In this document: positions 1 through 7,742 of the stretch, piece by piece | Numbering within the stretch: position 1 is the first letter of the stretch | Layout of the letters: every line of letters starts with the position of its first letter | Assembly: GCA_900547565.1 (NCBI GenBank) | Contig: URHI01000059.1 | Location: forward strand, 1 to 11,917 | Direction: 5' to 3' | DNA length: 11,917 bases | From: an uncultured Eubacteriales bacterium | Lineage (GTDB): Bacteria > Bacillota > Clostridia > Oscillospirales > CAG-272 | Made by a program: the position numbers and the translations under genes | The notes under the pieces: generated by a model | Seen by the model: only the letters and a program-made list of their open reading frames with translations | Told to the model about the DNA's origin: nothing | The model's database searches: none

Positions 1-2
1 AG

Positions 3-95
3 CCCCCGCCCTACGTTATTAGATTGTTTTCTCCGCTAAAAATGCAGAGACGAAAGCGTGAGGTTCTTATCGGAGAAATCATAAAAACCGAATAG
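3..95 (+). CDS. Possible C-terminal tail of an upstream gene (partial)
   Basis: One plus-strand frame is open from the window edge to a TAG at 93-95, encoding about 30 residues that end in a Lys/Arg-rich stretch followed by IGEIIKTE. A strong hairpin begins only about 5 nt after the stop, which is where a terminator would sit. The other two plus frames close within the first 40 nt. There is no recognisable domain in so short a tail, so the case rests on frame and terminator position alone. It could equally be non-coding sequence. Confidence 0.3.
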   Translation, partial: PPPYVIRLFSPLKMQRRKREVLIGEIIKTE

Positions 96-99
96 GACG

Positions 100-139
100 A
101 GAAAATCCATCATGGACGAAAGTCTGTGATGGATTTTCT
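100..139 (+). terminator. GAAA-capped hairpin, probable terminator of the upstream transcript
   Basis: Arms 100-112 and 127-139 are perfect 13-bp complements. Inside them 113-117 pairs with 122-126 (two G-T wobbles and three Watson-Crick pairs), leaving a GAAA tetraloop at 118-121. The base of the stem is A-rich on the left and T-rich on the right, ending in TTTTCTT, so it could stop transcripts from either side. It isolates the TetR operon from whatever lies upstream. Confidence 0.65.
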
Positions 140-246
140 TCCGCCGAAGCTAACATGACTCGGTCACTTTTTCTATATTTTTTCTCTTTCAGTATCACAT
201 CTATTGTTACAATACAAAGCATCGAAAGAGTTATAACAAAATAATA

Positions 247-274
247 TTGACATTTATTTTTTTAATGTTATAAT
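247..274 (+). promoter_or_regulatory. Sigma-A promoter of the TetR/surface-protein operon
   Basis: There is a consensus -35 box TTGACA at 247-252 and a consensus -10 box TATAAT at 269-274, separated by 16 bp. The expected transcription start is near 280-282, inside the palindrome at 278-291. The surrounding DNA is very AT-rich. Such a strong promoter implies high expression unless it is repressed. Confidence 0.85.
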
Positions 275-277
275 ATA

Positions 278-291
278 AACAAACGTTTGTT
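278..291. promoter_or_regulatory. 14-bp palindromic operator, probable TetR autoregulatory site
   Basis: AACAAACGTTTGTT is a perfect 14-bp palindrome centred between 284 and 285. It begins 4 bp after the -10 box and covers the predicted start site. Binding of a dimeric repressor here would block initiation. TetR-family regulators commonly bind such palindromes next to their own gene, and the TetR gene starts 21 bp downstream. That the encoded TetR protein binds here is inferred from position. Confidence 0.75.
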
Positions 292-311
292 ATATTTAAT
301 GAGGTGTTGGA

Positions 312-911
312 ATGCGAGTTCGAAATGAAGAACAGCACCGGAATCGCAAGCAGGAATTGATGGAAAAATGCTTTGAGTGTTTTGCCGATAATGGGCTCTG
401 CGGAGTGGGGATCCGTGCGCTGGCCCAGCATTGTGACTGCAATGTAGCTGTTTTTTACAATTATTTTACCGATCTTGATGACCTGATCGTGCAGTCTACA
501 GAGTATTGTATGAGTAAGGTGGAAGACGATTTTATGGAGAAAGCCCCCACGGATGTCGAGGACATGTGGCGGTTCGTTGATGAGATACCGTATTGGACGG
601 CGGAGAAGCACGGGAAAAAGTATCGGCTGATGTATCAGGTCTATACACACCCCAAATATCTCGAATACGGGAAGCAGTTTTTCGCAGGGGTAGACCTGCG
701 CTATACCGAATACGCCAAACGGCTGGAGGGCAACCTCGGAATCCCTTACGACATCATAACACCACTCATCTTTATTTTGATTCGTGCCTGCGTACACTAT
801 GCGCTGTTCGAGGATGAGTTTTATTTGCAGACCCAGATCAGAGTTCTGAAGGGAAGCATACAATTGTATATCGAAAAATATAAATCCAATACCGGAGGAA
901 AAAAACAATGA
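312..911 (+). CDS. TetR/AcrR-family transcriptional regulator
   Basis: This 199-residue protein has the usual TetR length. Residues about 10-58 form the N-terminal DNA-binding domain: a first helix with ELMEKCFECFADNG, then a helix-turn-helix at about 34-53 ending in the family signature VAVFYNYF followed by DLDDLI. The remaining ~140 residues are the variable ligand-binding and dimerisation half, whose effector cannot be read from sequence. The ATG at 312 is preceded by GAGGTG at 301-306, which supports this start. The stop (909-911) overlaps the next ATG (908-910), so translation of the two genes is probably coupled. Promoter and palindrome lie directly upstream, suggesting autorepression. 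Several cysteines (20, 23, 30, 41, 43) cluster in the DNA-binding domain, which is unusual and could be incidental. Confidence 0.92.
   Translation: MRVRNEEQHRNRKQELMEKCFECFADNGLCGVGIRALAQHCDCNVAVFYNYFTDLDDLIVQSTEYCMSKVEDDFMEKAPTDVEDMWRFVDEIPYWTAEKHGKKYRLMYQVYTHPKYLEYGKQFFAGVDLRYTEYAKRLEGNLGIPYDIITPLIFILIRACVHYALFEDEFYLQTQIRVLKGSIQLYIEKYKSNTGGKKQ
894..898 (+). promoter_or_regulatory. Shine-Dalgarno site for the giant surface protein
   Basis: GGAGG lies 9 nt before the ATG at 908, inside the last codons of the TetR gene. With the ATGA overlap it fixes the start and points to translational coupling. No separate promoter is evident for the downstream gene. Confidence 0.85.
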
Positions 912-3900
912 AAAAAACAGTCAGAATTCTTCTGATGGTGCTCTGCATGGTTTGCTTGAGCGCACTCTTTGCTGCGGTAGATGTTTCTGCGGCAGCAACG
1001 GATTACGGGCTGGAGATCTTCGGAAAAGCAGTAACCAGCAACTACACAAGCAATGCAAACGAGGGTTGGAGCTTCGACCCTGCTACGAACACGCTGACTT
1101 TGACCGACGGCGACAAGTTCACGGTTGCATTTGAAAACATGACGCTATCAAAAGACATGAATATTTGCACATTTTACAGATATGACCCGAGTATCGGCAG
1201 TGCGGCATTCGCGTTTTATATGGCGGCAGTTGAAGTAAAAACATTGACAAACCTGACCGTCAAGGTGACAGGCGATGTCACCGTCGGTAGATCAAACTGG
1301 AGCGATTGGTCTAACGTCGGGATGACGAGCGAAAAGTCTCCGATCAGATCATTAGGCTTCTACTCAAAATCAGGCGGGATCACGGTGACCGGCGACGGAA
1401 AGCTTACCGTGTATTCCTCTGACTCTGCGTTTTACACCAACGGTGACTTCAAAACCGACGGAAAAGTGCGGTTGGATCTGGAGACATACCGTACTGCGGC
1501 AATATACGCACAAGGAAAAATTATCATTGATAACGGCTCGACTGTTAATGCAAAAACCAACTACCTCTGTGGTATCTACAAATCGTATTACTCGATTCTG
1601 TATTACGATGGAAGTAAGGGGGAAAAAGACAGTGAAGGTACGATCCAGTATGATTCGATGGCGGCTGTCATATCGACGAGAGGTACCCATCCCAACGGCA
1701 TTTCCGTCTTGAACGGCTCCACCCTTAACGTCGATGCTCACCTGGGTGATGTCGAGGAGACAAAGATCAAGCTTACCCAAAGCAGGGAACCAATGCCCGA
1801 TGCGTATAATATGTCCGACGGCACACGCGCCTATTATGCGATATGGGCAGACTACGCCGATATTAATATAGAAGGCAAATCCAAACTGAAGGTGGACATC
1901 GATGCGGCAGGCGATTTGTATAGACGTCTCCATCCCGCTGTGATCGGATGGAAATGCCTTTATCGGACGATCGTCGTGAATGCAAGCAATGTCACGGTAA
2001 AAAACAGTGATCTCGTAATCGAGGCGGATAACCGTGACGTCTCGTTTGAAAAGAATGGCATCACATATACCGGTAAAGAACTCGGTGATTACGCCGAATT
2101 CTTCTATGATCAGACCTTCTATTGGCCGAAGAACAACAACCGGAAAGACAATAGCATTCATGCATCCATGTTTTATATGCGCGGAGCTTCCTCTGTACAG
2201 TTGAGTATGGACGGTACATACGGCGAAAGTAATCTCTGCCATTTGCTCGATTATAAAAGCGACCGCTTTGAGTTCTCTTCTACCTATGAAGGCAAAAGCT
2301 ACTACTATTGCGATTACCCGGAAGGAGATTACAATGGCGGAGTGTATCTCTATATAAAATCCTATGAAAAGGGTTCCACCTACTATCTGCGTAAAAACGG
2401 CGACAAATACGAGTACAGCGAGTATTTCGATTTCCGCAGCGGCATCAAACAGATCAGCAGCAACACCCTTGATATTGCCGCTTTGGGCTGGTCAAGCAAG
2501 ACGATCTATATCAGGTCCGGTAATTACACAATCAAGCTGCCGGTAAACAACAACGCAAAGATCATTCATGACAATTGGCAATCCACCGTCACAATCAAGC
2601 TGGAGGGCGGCAAGAAGTACAACGGCATCTATCACGTGACCATTGCCGGCAAGCTGATCGTTGAGGGCGACGGTATCATCAAGGAGCTGCATACTCATGG
2701 AACCAGTACGCTTATGTGGGATGGCCACCCCGGTCTGTACGAGCTCGCTGTACCGCAATTCTATGTAAAGAGCGGAACGATTGCCGGCGGCAGCTCGAAC
2801 GGCGTGCGTATCAGCGTCAGTGGAGGAAACGTTGCCTACAACGAGGATATGCAGGCAACCAATTACGGACCACATGGCTCGCGTACCCTGAAGCGGATCA
2901 CCATTGACCTTGGTGAATTTGCGGATATTTTCACGTCGGATATGCTGCGCATAAGCAGTGAATTTTCGCACAATACGACGGGTATATATCCGGTTGACGG
3001 AAAGATTTATTTCTGGGAGCTTGAGGATAAGTATTGGAACGTAGGCGACCACCCCAGCCAGATGGCATTCAACCACCTGGAGATCACGGAGGATTACACC
3101 TACTACGTCTACCCGAAGCAGGTCACCGATTCCCAGGGGAATGTCATCAATCGTCAGTATGTATTGTACAGACTGCCGGAGCGCCTCGAGATCTATCCGG
3201 TAAACAAAACCGAATATTTCGAATCGGGTACAAACGACTATGCCTCCGGTGTGGTGTTTGATTCCTTCTACTATTCCCTGGTGGTCGATCGTCCGGCGTA
3301 TTCCGACCCCTTATACACGGCAGAGACCACAACGACCGAATTGTGCCGCTACAATATTCCGCAAAACGGCGATTATGTGGAGTGGACTTGCAAAGACAAG
3401 GATGGGAACAAGATTACGCTCGGAAGATCGTATGATTCGCTTTCTCTGACCACGGGCGATCTGCATTATCGAAATTACGATTATACGTGTACGATATACG
3501 CCATCGACGGTAAGGTGAAAAAGTCCTATGATTTTGACGTCTACATCCTGATCTTTTACAATACAGGCGATCAGTATGCAGCCCCGGGAGTAACCGTGAC
3601 GTTTGAAGCGCAGTACTACAAGGACGGCACATGGCTTGAGGATTTAGGCTTTGAGTGGGCATGGCAATGGCGAGCAGGTTCAAAAGCAACCTGGAACATC
3701 GTTTACGACACGGACGCTTTCTTTGATTATACCGCGTTTAATGAGAGCTTTGAAAATAATTCGCATTGCTACCAGTTCCGCCGTGTGGCGTATTTATCCC
3801 GCATAAATAAAGAGTCGATATTGATTGGATCACCTATAATGTTGCTCAATATGAGCACGCACGTCATAAGCGCGCCGGAAACCTTCAACATTCAGTCCAA

Positions 3901-6900
3901 CGATCCGGCTGAAACCATTCAAATTACGGTTAACGCAGAAAGAGCGCATATAATAACATGGTGGTATCAAAAGGAAGGATGGAGTGATGAAGTTCAGATC
4001 AGTGGTGCAAATTCATTGACGCTCTCTTTGCCGAGAAGCGAATATACGGATGAAAACGGCAACTGGGATCCTTCCAAGGTGGACGGCATCTATACTTGTT
4101 CTATGAACAATTTGCAGTTCGGAAACATTACTACGGTGGAAATAGAAGTCAAGGTAGTGGACCACGTGTCGTTTACGTCCGATCCCAAGGATAAAGTTGC
4201 GGCGACAGGCGGCATTGCGGAGTTCAATGTCGGCATCAGCAAAGATCCGCCGTTCTGCGGAGCGCTTTGGTGGGAGTACAGCCTTGACGACGGTGCTACA
4301 TGGGAAAAGGTGACTGAATGGACTTCCAATGAGTCGTTTATCGTTCAGCCGTCAATATATTTCATCCCCATTGAGGGAGATCGCGGTATTGTGTTTCAAT
4401 CCCATTACGACGCATGCAAGCTGACTGTCAACGCCGCAGAAATAGACGCGGAAAAGATATTGGTTCGCTGTGCTATGGACGACGGTAAGGTTACTTACCG
4501 CACAAAAGTGGCGACAATGTCATTCGTTGATATGCCCGTCATCGGAACACAGCCACAGAGCCAGGTGGTGAGCGTCACCCAGGGCACGGCCTATATGGAG
4601 TACGCCTTTGCGGATCCTCTGCCCGAAGGGTATACGGTTACGTATCAATGGCAGGGTTATAACGATGAATATGAGCTGTATGAGCATTGGGAGGATGTAA
4701 ACAGCAATGATACATACACCTGCAGCGATCAGCGCATCGAATTTAATCTGTCGAAGCACCTGTTCTCGAGGAAATATCGTTGTAAGATTTCCTTTACGGA
4801 TTCGGAAGGCTCTACAATTGACGTATATACCAAAGAGGCATTATTAGAGGTTGTATCCATGCCGGCGATCAGGACTTTCAATTTGAACAGTTCATACATA
4901 CTGGTGGGATACCATGTTTACGCAAATGCCCACATAGAAAACAACTGCATTTATACCGGATATAAGTGGCAGATAAGCAAGGACGGGGTAAATTGGGAGG
5001 ATCCCGACGACTCGTTTACTTTAAGCCATGAAAGATATACCCAATATTTCAGCATGGATTTTTATGCAACGAAAGAGATGGATGGCTTGAAAATCCGTTT
5101 CCTCGTATACAACGAGTACGGCGAAATAACCAATACGGCTACATCCGAGTTGACATTGAACGTTCTTACGGACGAATGTGCGAACGAATACGAACTCAGG
5201 CAAGCCGTATCGTATGCTAACAGGCAAGGCTACGACACGTTGAAGCTGACGGACGATATTACCCTGACCTCGACCTTGGTTTTGCAGAGTGCCAATCTCA
5301 CCGACATTACCATCGACCTGAACGGTCATATCCTGCAGAGCGACGGCGGTACATTTACCATGCTGGAAGTCCAGGACGGCGTTAAGCTGACGATCATTGA
5401 CAGCAATCCGACCAAGGACAACGGTCCGGACATTCCGTTTACGGGCGGCTCTATCCGCGGTGCTGTCGGTGATTTCGGAGGCGCAGTCAAGCTGTACAGC
5501 GGTGCCACGTTTAACTTCAACGCCGGCACGATATACAATTGTACAGCCACCAGAGGTGCTGCCGTATGTATGATGTTAGCAGATAAAGATACCAAGTTCA
5601 ATATGAACGGTGGAGCGATATACGGCTGTTCCGCCACCGATGGCGCTGCCGTGAATATTGCGCCGGGAATGAACAGCTTTGTTATGAACAGCGGCTCGAT
5701 ATCGGGCTGTACCGCTGACTTATACGGCGCTGCCGTATATATGCAGTCGTCGGGAACGAACAGCTTCGTTATGAACGACGGCGAGATAAGTAATTGTACC
5801 GCCAGACTCGGCGCTGCAGTATATCTTGAGTCGGGCGAGCACAAATTCGTCATGAATGACGGAAAGATCGTCGGATGTAACCAGGCGATCGCCGGTGCAG
5901 CTTCGGTCGACTTGCTGGGAGGAACGATTGAGAATTGCCCGTCTGTCATCTATGTCAACGACTATTATTTAAAAGCAACAGTCATATTAAACGGGGTTGC
6001 GATCCGTAATTGCGTATACGAAAAAACAGGAGAAGTCGATTATTTCGCTCCTATATATGTCAAGGGATTTTTGGGAATACAAAACAGCGAGTTCACTTCC
6101 TGCGGCAACAAGAGCGGCAACGGCGGATTAATCTATCTTGTTGACGGATACTGCGGAATTACAGGAATAACTTTCGAGGACTGTTATTCTCAGACCGGCA
6201 GCGGCGGTGCGATCTATGCTGAAGCGGGAACAATTGTCCTCGATGGCGTAACGATCAAGAACTGCCGTGCTCAGAGCGGCGACGGCGGCGCGATCTATTC
6301 AAAATCGGGTCTGATCAAATTGTACAACGGAAGCAGGATTGAAGATTGCACGGCGGCGGGAAAAGGCAGTGCGATATACAGCTATGCGCCTATTTGGGCA
6401 GACGGCGGTGTAATCTCCGGTACTGTGGTAGCCAAGGGCGGCATTGAAAAACTCCAAATAGACGATACCAAAACCACGTTCTTCGGTGACGTGACCTGCG
6501 ACGGCGAAGACGCGACAGGCGACATCAAAACCGGTATGTACTATGGCAAAGTGACCGGTATCAGCGAGGATGAGAACGTAGTCGCGGTTTACTTCTACAG
6601 CGACGGCGAGGTTTACGCAACCTTCGTAATTAAGAAAGGCGAGGCCGTAAAAGTGCCGATCACGCCTGTGGATACACGTACTTTCATTGGCTGGTATGAC
6701 GGGGACTTTATGTACTTCTTTGACACGCCTGTGAACGAAGATCTGATCCTGACCGCGAAATGGGCATTCACCCCGGAGTCGTTGACGAATCTGGAGGAAA
6801 AACTGGAAGAGGCTAAAAAAGCACTGGAAGAAGCCATTGAAAACGGCGACAAGGCTCTCGATGAAAAGCTCAAAGCACTGAGCGATGCGCTGGATGCTGC

Positions 6901-7378
6901 TAAGTCGGCACTTGAGAAAGCAGACGAAGCGAATAAGACCGCGCTGGAGGGGCAGATCTCCGCGGCACAGTCCACACTGCAAACCGCAATAGATCAGGTT
7001 CAGAAGAATCTCGATGATGCCAAAGCAGACCTCGACAAAGCCATTGCAGACGGCGACAAGGCACTGGACGATAAGATCAAAGCGCTGAATGATGCGCTGA
7101 CTTCTGCTAAGACGGCACTTGAAACAGCAAACGAAAACACTAAAACGGCGCTGGAAGGACAAATTGCTGTAGCACAGACAACACTTCAGGCTGCAATCGA
7201 CGCGCTTAATGATAGACTGGCCACTGCGGAAAACGAGCTGACCGCCATTCGTTCCGAGATGCAGGAGACAAATAATGCTCTGGTTACGGCAATCGTAGTG
7301 ATCTGTACAGTGTTTGCTGTAGCAGACGGTGCGATTTTGACTGTTGTTATCATTCGGATACGGAAAAAGAAGTTTTAA
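908..7378 (+). CDS. Giant secreted, membrane-anchored multidomain surface protein (2156 aa)
   Basis: The name of this protein is not recognised, but its architecture is readable. Residues 1-28 are a signal peptide (MKKTVR, hydrophobic core, likely cleavage after VSA at 26-28). From about 40 to 720 the sequence is beta-rich and solenoid-like, opening with GWSFDPATNTLTLTDG as in many clostridial surface proteins. Roughly 879-1421 holds about five Ig-like units starting near 879, 982, 1085, 1209 and 1318. Residues ~1422-1870 form a right-handed beta-helix with GAAVY/GGAIY turns. About 1884-1952 resembles the InlB/Listeria-Bacteroides repeat (FIGWYDG...LTAKW). Residues 1957-2120 are a charged helical, probably coiled-coil stalk with two 69-residue copies. 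A transmembrane segment spans ~2124-2149 and the protein ends RIRKKKF. There is no LPXTG motif, so anchoring is by membrane span. It probably acts outside the cell in adhesion or glycan binding (inference). The gene is co-transcribed with the TetR regulator. Confidence 0.9.
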   Translation: MKKTVRILLMVLCMVCLSALFAAVDVSAAATDYGLEIFGKAVTSNYTSNANEGWSFDPATNTLTLTDGDKFTVAFENMTLSKDMNICTFYRYDPSIGSAAFAFYMAAVEVKTLTNLTVKVTGDVTVGRSNWSDWSNVGMTSEKSPIRSLGFYSKSGGITVTGDGKLTVYSSDSAFYTNGDFKTDGKVRLDLETYRTAAIYAQGKIIIDNGSTVNAKTNYLCGIYKSYYSILYYDGSKGEKDSEGTIQYDSMAAVISTRGTHPNGISVLNGSTLNVDAHLGDVEETKIKLTQSREPMPDAYNMSDGTRAYYAIWADYADINIEGKSKLKVDIDAAGDLYRRLHPAVIGWKCLYRTIVVNASNVTVKNSDLVIEADNRDVSFEKNGITYTGKELGDYAEFFYDQTFYWPKNNNRKDNSIHASMFYMRGASSVQLSMDGTYGESNLCHLLDYKSDRFEFSSTYEGKSYYYCDYPEGDYNGGVYLYIKSYEKGSTYYLRKNGDKYEYSEYFDFRSGIKQISSNTLDIAALGWSSKTIYIRSGNYTIKLPVNNNAKIIHDNWQSTVTIKLEGGKKYNGIYHVTIAGKLIVEGDGIIKELHTHGTSTLMWDGHPGLYELAVPQFYVKSGTIAGGSSNGVRISVSGGNVAYNEDMQATNYGPHGSRTLKRITIDLGEFADIFTSDMLRISSEFSHNTTGIYPVDGKIYFWELEDKYWNVGDHPSQMAFNHLEITEDYTYYVYPKQVTDSQGNVINRQYVLYRLPERLEIYPVNKTEYFESGTNDYASGVVFDSFYYSLVVDRPAYSDPLYTAETTTTELCRYNIPQNGDYVEWTCKDKDGNKITLGRSYDSLSLTTGDLHYRNYDYTCTIYAIDGKVKKSYDFDVYILIFYNTGDQYAAPGVTVTFEAQYYKDGTWLEDLGFEWAWQWRAGSKATWNIVYDTDAFFDYTAFNESFENNSHCYQFRRVAYLSRINKESILIGSPIMLLNMSTHVISAPETFNIQSNDPAETIQITVNAERAHIITWWYQKEGWSDEVQISGANSLTLSLPRSEYTDENGNWDPSKVDGIYTCSMNNLQFGNITTVEIEVKVVDHVSFTSDPKDKVAATGGIAEFNVGISKDPPFCGALWWEYSLDDGATWEKVTEWTSNESFIVQPSIYFIPIEGDRGIVFQSHYDACKLTVNAAEIDAEKILVRCAMDDGKVTYRTKVATMSFVDMPVIGTQPQSQVVSVTQGTAYMEYAFADPLPEGYTVTYQWQGYNDEYELYEHWEDVNSNDTYTCSDQRIEFNLSKHLFSRKYRCKISFTDSEGSTIDVYTKEALLEVVSMPAIRTFNLNSSYILVGYHVYANAHIENNCIYTGYKWQISKDGVNWEDPDDSFTLSHERYTQYFSMDFYATKEMDGLKIRFLVYNEYGEITNTATSELTLNVLTDECANEYELRQAVSYANRQGYDTLKLTDDITLTSTLVLQSANLTDITIDLNGHILQSDGGTFTMLEVQDGVKLTIIDSNPTKDNGPDIPFTGGSIRGAVGDFGGAVKLYSGATFNFNAGTIYNCTATRGAAVCMMLADKDTKFNMNGGAIYGCSATDGAAVNIAPGMNSFVMNSGSISGCTADLYGAAVYMQSSGTNSFVMNDGEISNCTARLGAAVYLESGEHKFVMNDGKIVGCNQAIAGAASVDLLGGTIENCPSVIYVNDYYLKATVILNGVAIRNCVYEKTGEVDYFAPIYVKGFLGIQNSEFTSCGNKSGNGGLIYLVDGYCGITGITFEDCYSQTGSGGAIYAEAGTIVLDGVTIKNCRAQSGDGGAIYSKSGLIKLYNGSRIEDCTAAGKGSAIYSYAPIWADGGVISGTVVAKGGIEKLQIDDTKTTFFGDVTCDGEDATGDIKTGMYYGKVTGISEDENVVAVYFYSDGEVYATFVIKKGEAVKVPITPVDTRTFIGWYDGDFMYFFDTPVNEDLILTAKWAFTPESLTNLEEKLEEAKKALEEAIENGDKALDEKLKALSDALDAAKSALEKADEANKTALEGQISAAQSTLQTAIDQVQKNLDDAKADLDKAIADGDKALDDKIKALNDALTSAKTALETANENTKTALEGQIAVAQTTLQAAIDALNDRLATAENELTAIRSEMQETNNALVTAIVVICTVFAVADGAILTVVIIRIRKKKF
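5540..6349 (+). repeat. Cys-ladder beta-helix rungs in the surface protein
   Basis: About eleven successive coils, residues 1545-1814, carry an I-x-x/N-C or F-x-x-C position followed a few residues later by GAAVY, GGLIY or GGAIY. Examples are IYNC, IYGC, ISGC, ISNC, IVGC, IENC, IRNC, FTSC, FEDC, IKNC and IEDC. Rung length is roughly 20-35 residues. Repeated cysteines at the same turn would stack in a right-handed parallel beta-helix. The GGAI-type turns recall those of chlamydial Pmp proteins, but the resemblance is only to the fold pattern. Confidence 0.75.
6803..7216 (+). repeat. Tandem 207-bp repeat (two copies) encoding the stalk
   Basis: Copy 1 spans 6803-7009 (residues 1966-2034) and copy 2 spans 7010-7216 (residues 2035-2103). 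Both encode 69 residues in register, with about 60% identity counted by eye. Shared landmarks are GDKALD, KTALEGQI and TLQ-x-AID. The copies are Ala/Lys/Glu/Asp/Leu-rich and helical, so the duplication lengthens the membrane-proximal stalk. DNA identity is imperfect, so the duplication is not very recent. Confidence 0.85.
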
Positions 7379-7396
7379 TTTGCGCTGAATACCAAA

Positions 7397-7431
7397 GCAC
7401 GGACTCTGTCTGTTATAGGCAGAGTCCGTGC
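7397..7431 (+). terminator. GC-rich hairpin just after the surface-protein gene
   Basis: A perfect 12-bp stem pairs 7397-7408 with 7420-7431. It extends inward through a T-G wobble and two more pairs (7409-7411 with 7417-7419) to a 5-nt loop. It begins 19 nt after the stop codon. The right flank is GACCAAATAAG with no T tract, so it may protect the mRNA 3' end or slow polymerase rather than terminate alone. Confidence 0.55.
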
Positions 7432-7525
7432 GACCAAATAAGAGAGGGTTCTAAGCAGCGGCACGATCTCCGTTGTTTCGTATGTTGACCAAGCCGTGTG
7501 CGCAAAGAAAAAAGCAACTTGTGCG

Positions 7526-7553
7526 AAAAAGTCTTGCTTCGGCAAGGCTTTTT
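7526..7553 (+). terminator. Intrinsic terminator with TTCG loop, possibly bidirectional
   Basis: A 12-bp stem (7526-7537 with 7542-7553, one T-G wobble) closes on a stable C-TTCG-G tetraloop. The left flank is AAAAA and the right flank TTTTTGTCTTTC, so it has terminator form in both directions. It is probably the main terminator of the TetR/surface-protein operon, lying 148 nt after the stop codon. Confidence 0.8.
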
Positions 7554-7574
7554 GTCTTTCAGAAAAAATATAAA

Positions 7575-7601
7575 ACCCGGAAGACTATATGCCTTCCGGG
7601 T
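7575..7601 (-). terminator. Intrinsic terminator of the minus-strand three-gene operon
   Basis: ACCCGGAAG at 7575-7583 pairs with CTTCCGGGT at 7593-7601 (9 bp, 9-nt loop). Read on the minus strand, the stem is followed by a T-rich tail (TTTATATTTTTT). It lies about 140 nt beyond the stop of the ProA-like gene, with no gene between. Confidence 0.8.
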
Positions 7602-7742
7602 AATGCCGAAACCTATTTCTCCGTTAAGAACATGAGAGAAATGGCAAAACTGTTTTTTATAATAATCCAAATATTTTGCCAATACAGGCGGTGAGGCTTT
7701 AACGCCACAACCGCCCGCAGAGCAACAAGCATACGCTCGCCA

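Larger units (their letters stand above)
7379..7742. other. Gene-free region between convergent operons
   Basis: This 364-bp stretch separates the 3' ends of the surface-protein operon and the minus-strand operon. It holds three clear hairpins (7397-7431, 7526-7553, 7575-7601) and a weaker inverted repeat, GGCGGT at 7687-7692 with ACCGCC at 7710-7715. Short open frames cross it on both strands, but they have no convincing Shine-Dalgarno site and run straight through the hairpins. I see no tRNA or protein gene. Positions 7440-7525 hold nothing I can name. Confidence 0.7.

Noticed and set aside
231..908. 225-codon minus-strand open frame opposite the TetR gene
   Set aside because: It overlaps the whole TetR gene and its promoter. 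The TetR frame has a family signature and a ribosome site, and this one has neither.
1370..2242. 290-codon minus-strand open frame inside the surface-protein gene
   Set aside because: It is antisense to a clear coding region with signal peptide and beta-rich repeats, and has no convincing ribosome site or domain.
6299..7162. 287-codon minus-strand open frame opposite the stalk
   Set aside because: It lies wholly antisense to the coiled-coil coding region, where Ala/Leu/Glu/Lys-rich codons rarely give stops on the other strand. The Cys/Phe-rich product resembles no protein.
7280..7378. Sortase LPXTG anchor at the end of the surface protein
   Set aside because: No LPXTG-like motif precedes the hydrophobic segment, which is instead preceded by the helical stalk.
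7413..7682. 89-codon minus-strand open frame in the convergent intergenic region
   Set aside because: It reads through two terminator hairpins and ends in the third, which explains its Lys/Phe-rich composition; there is no ribosome site.
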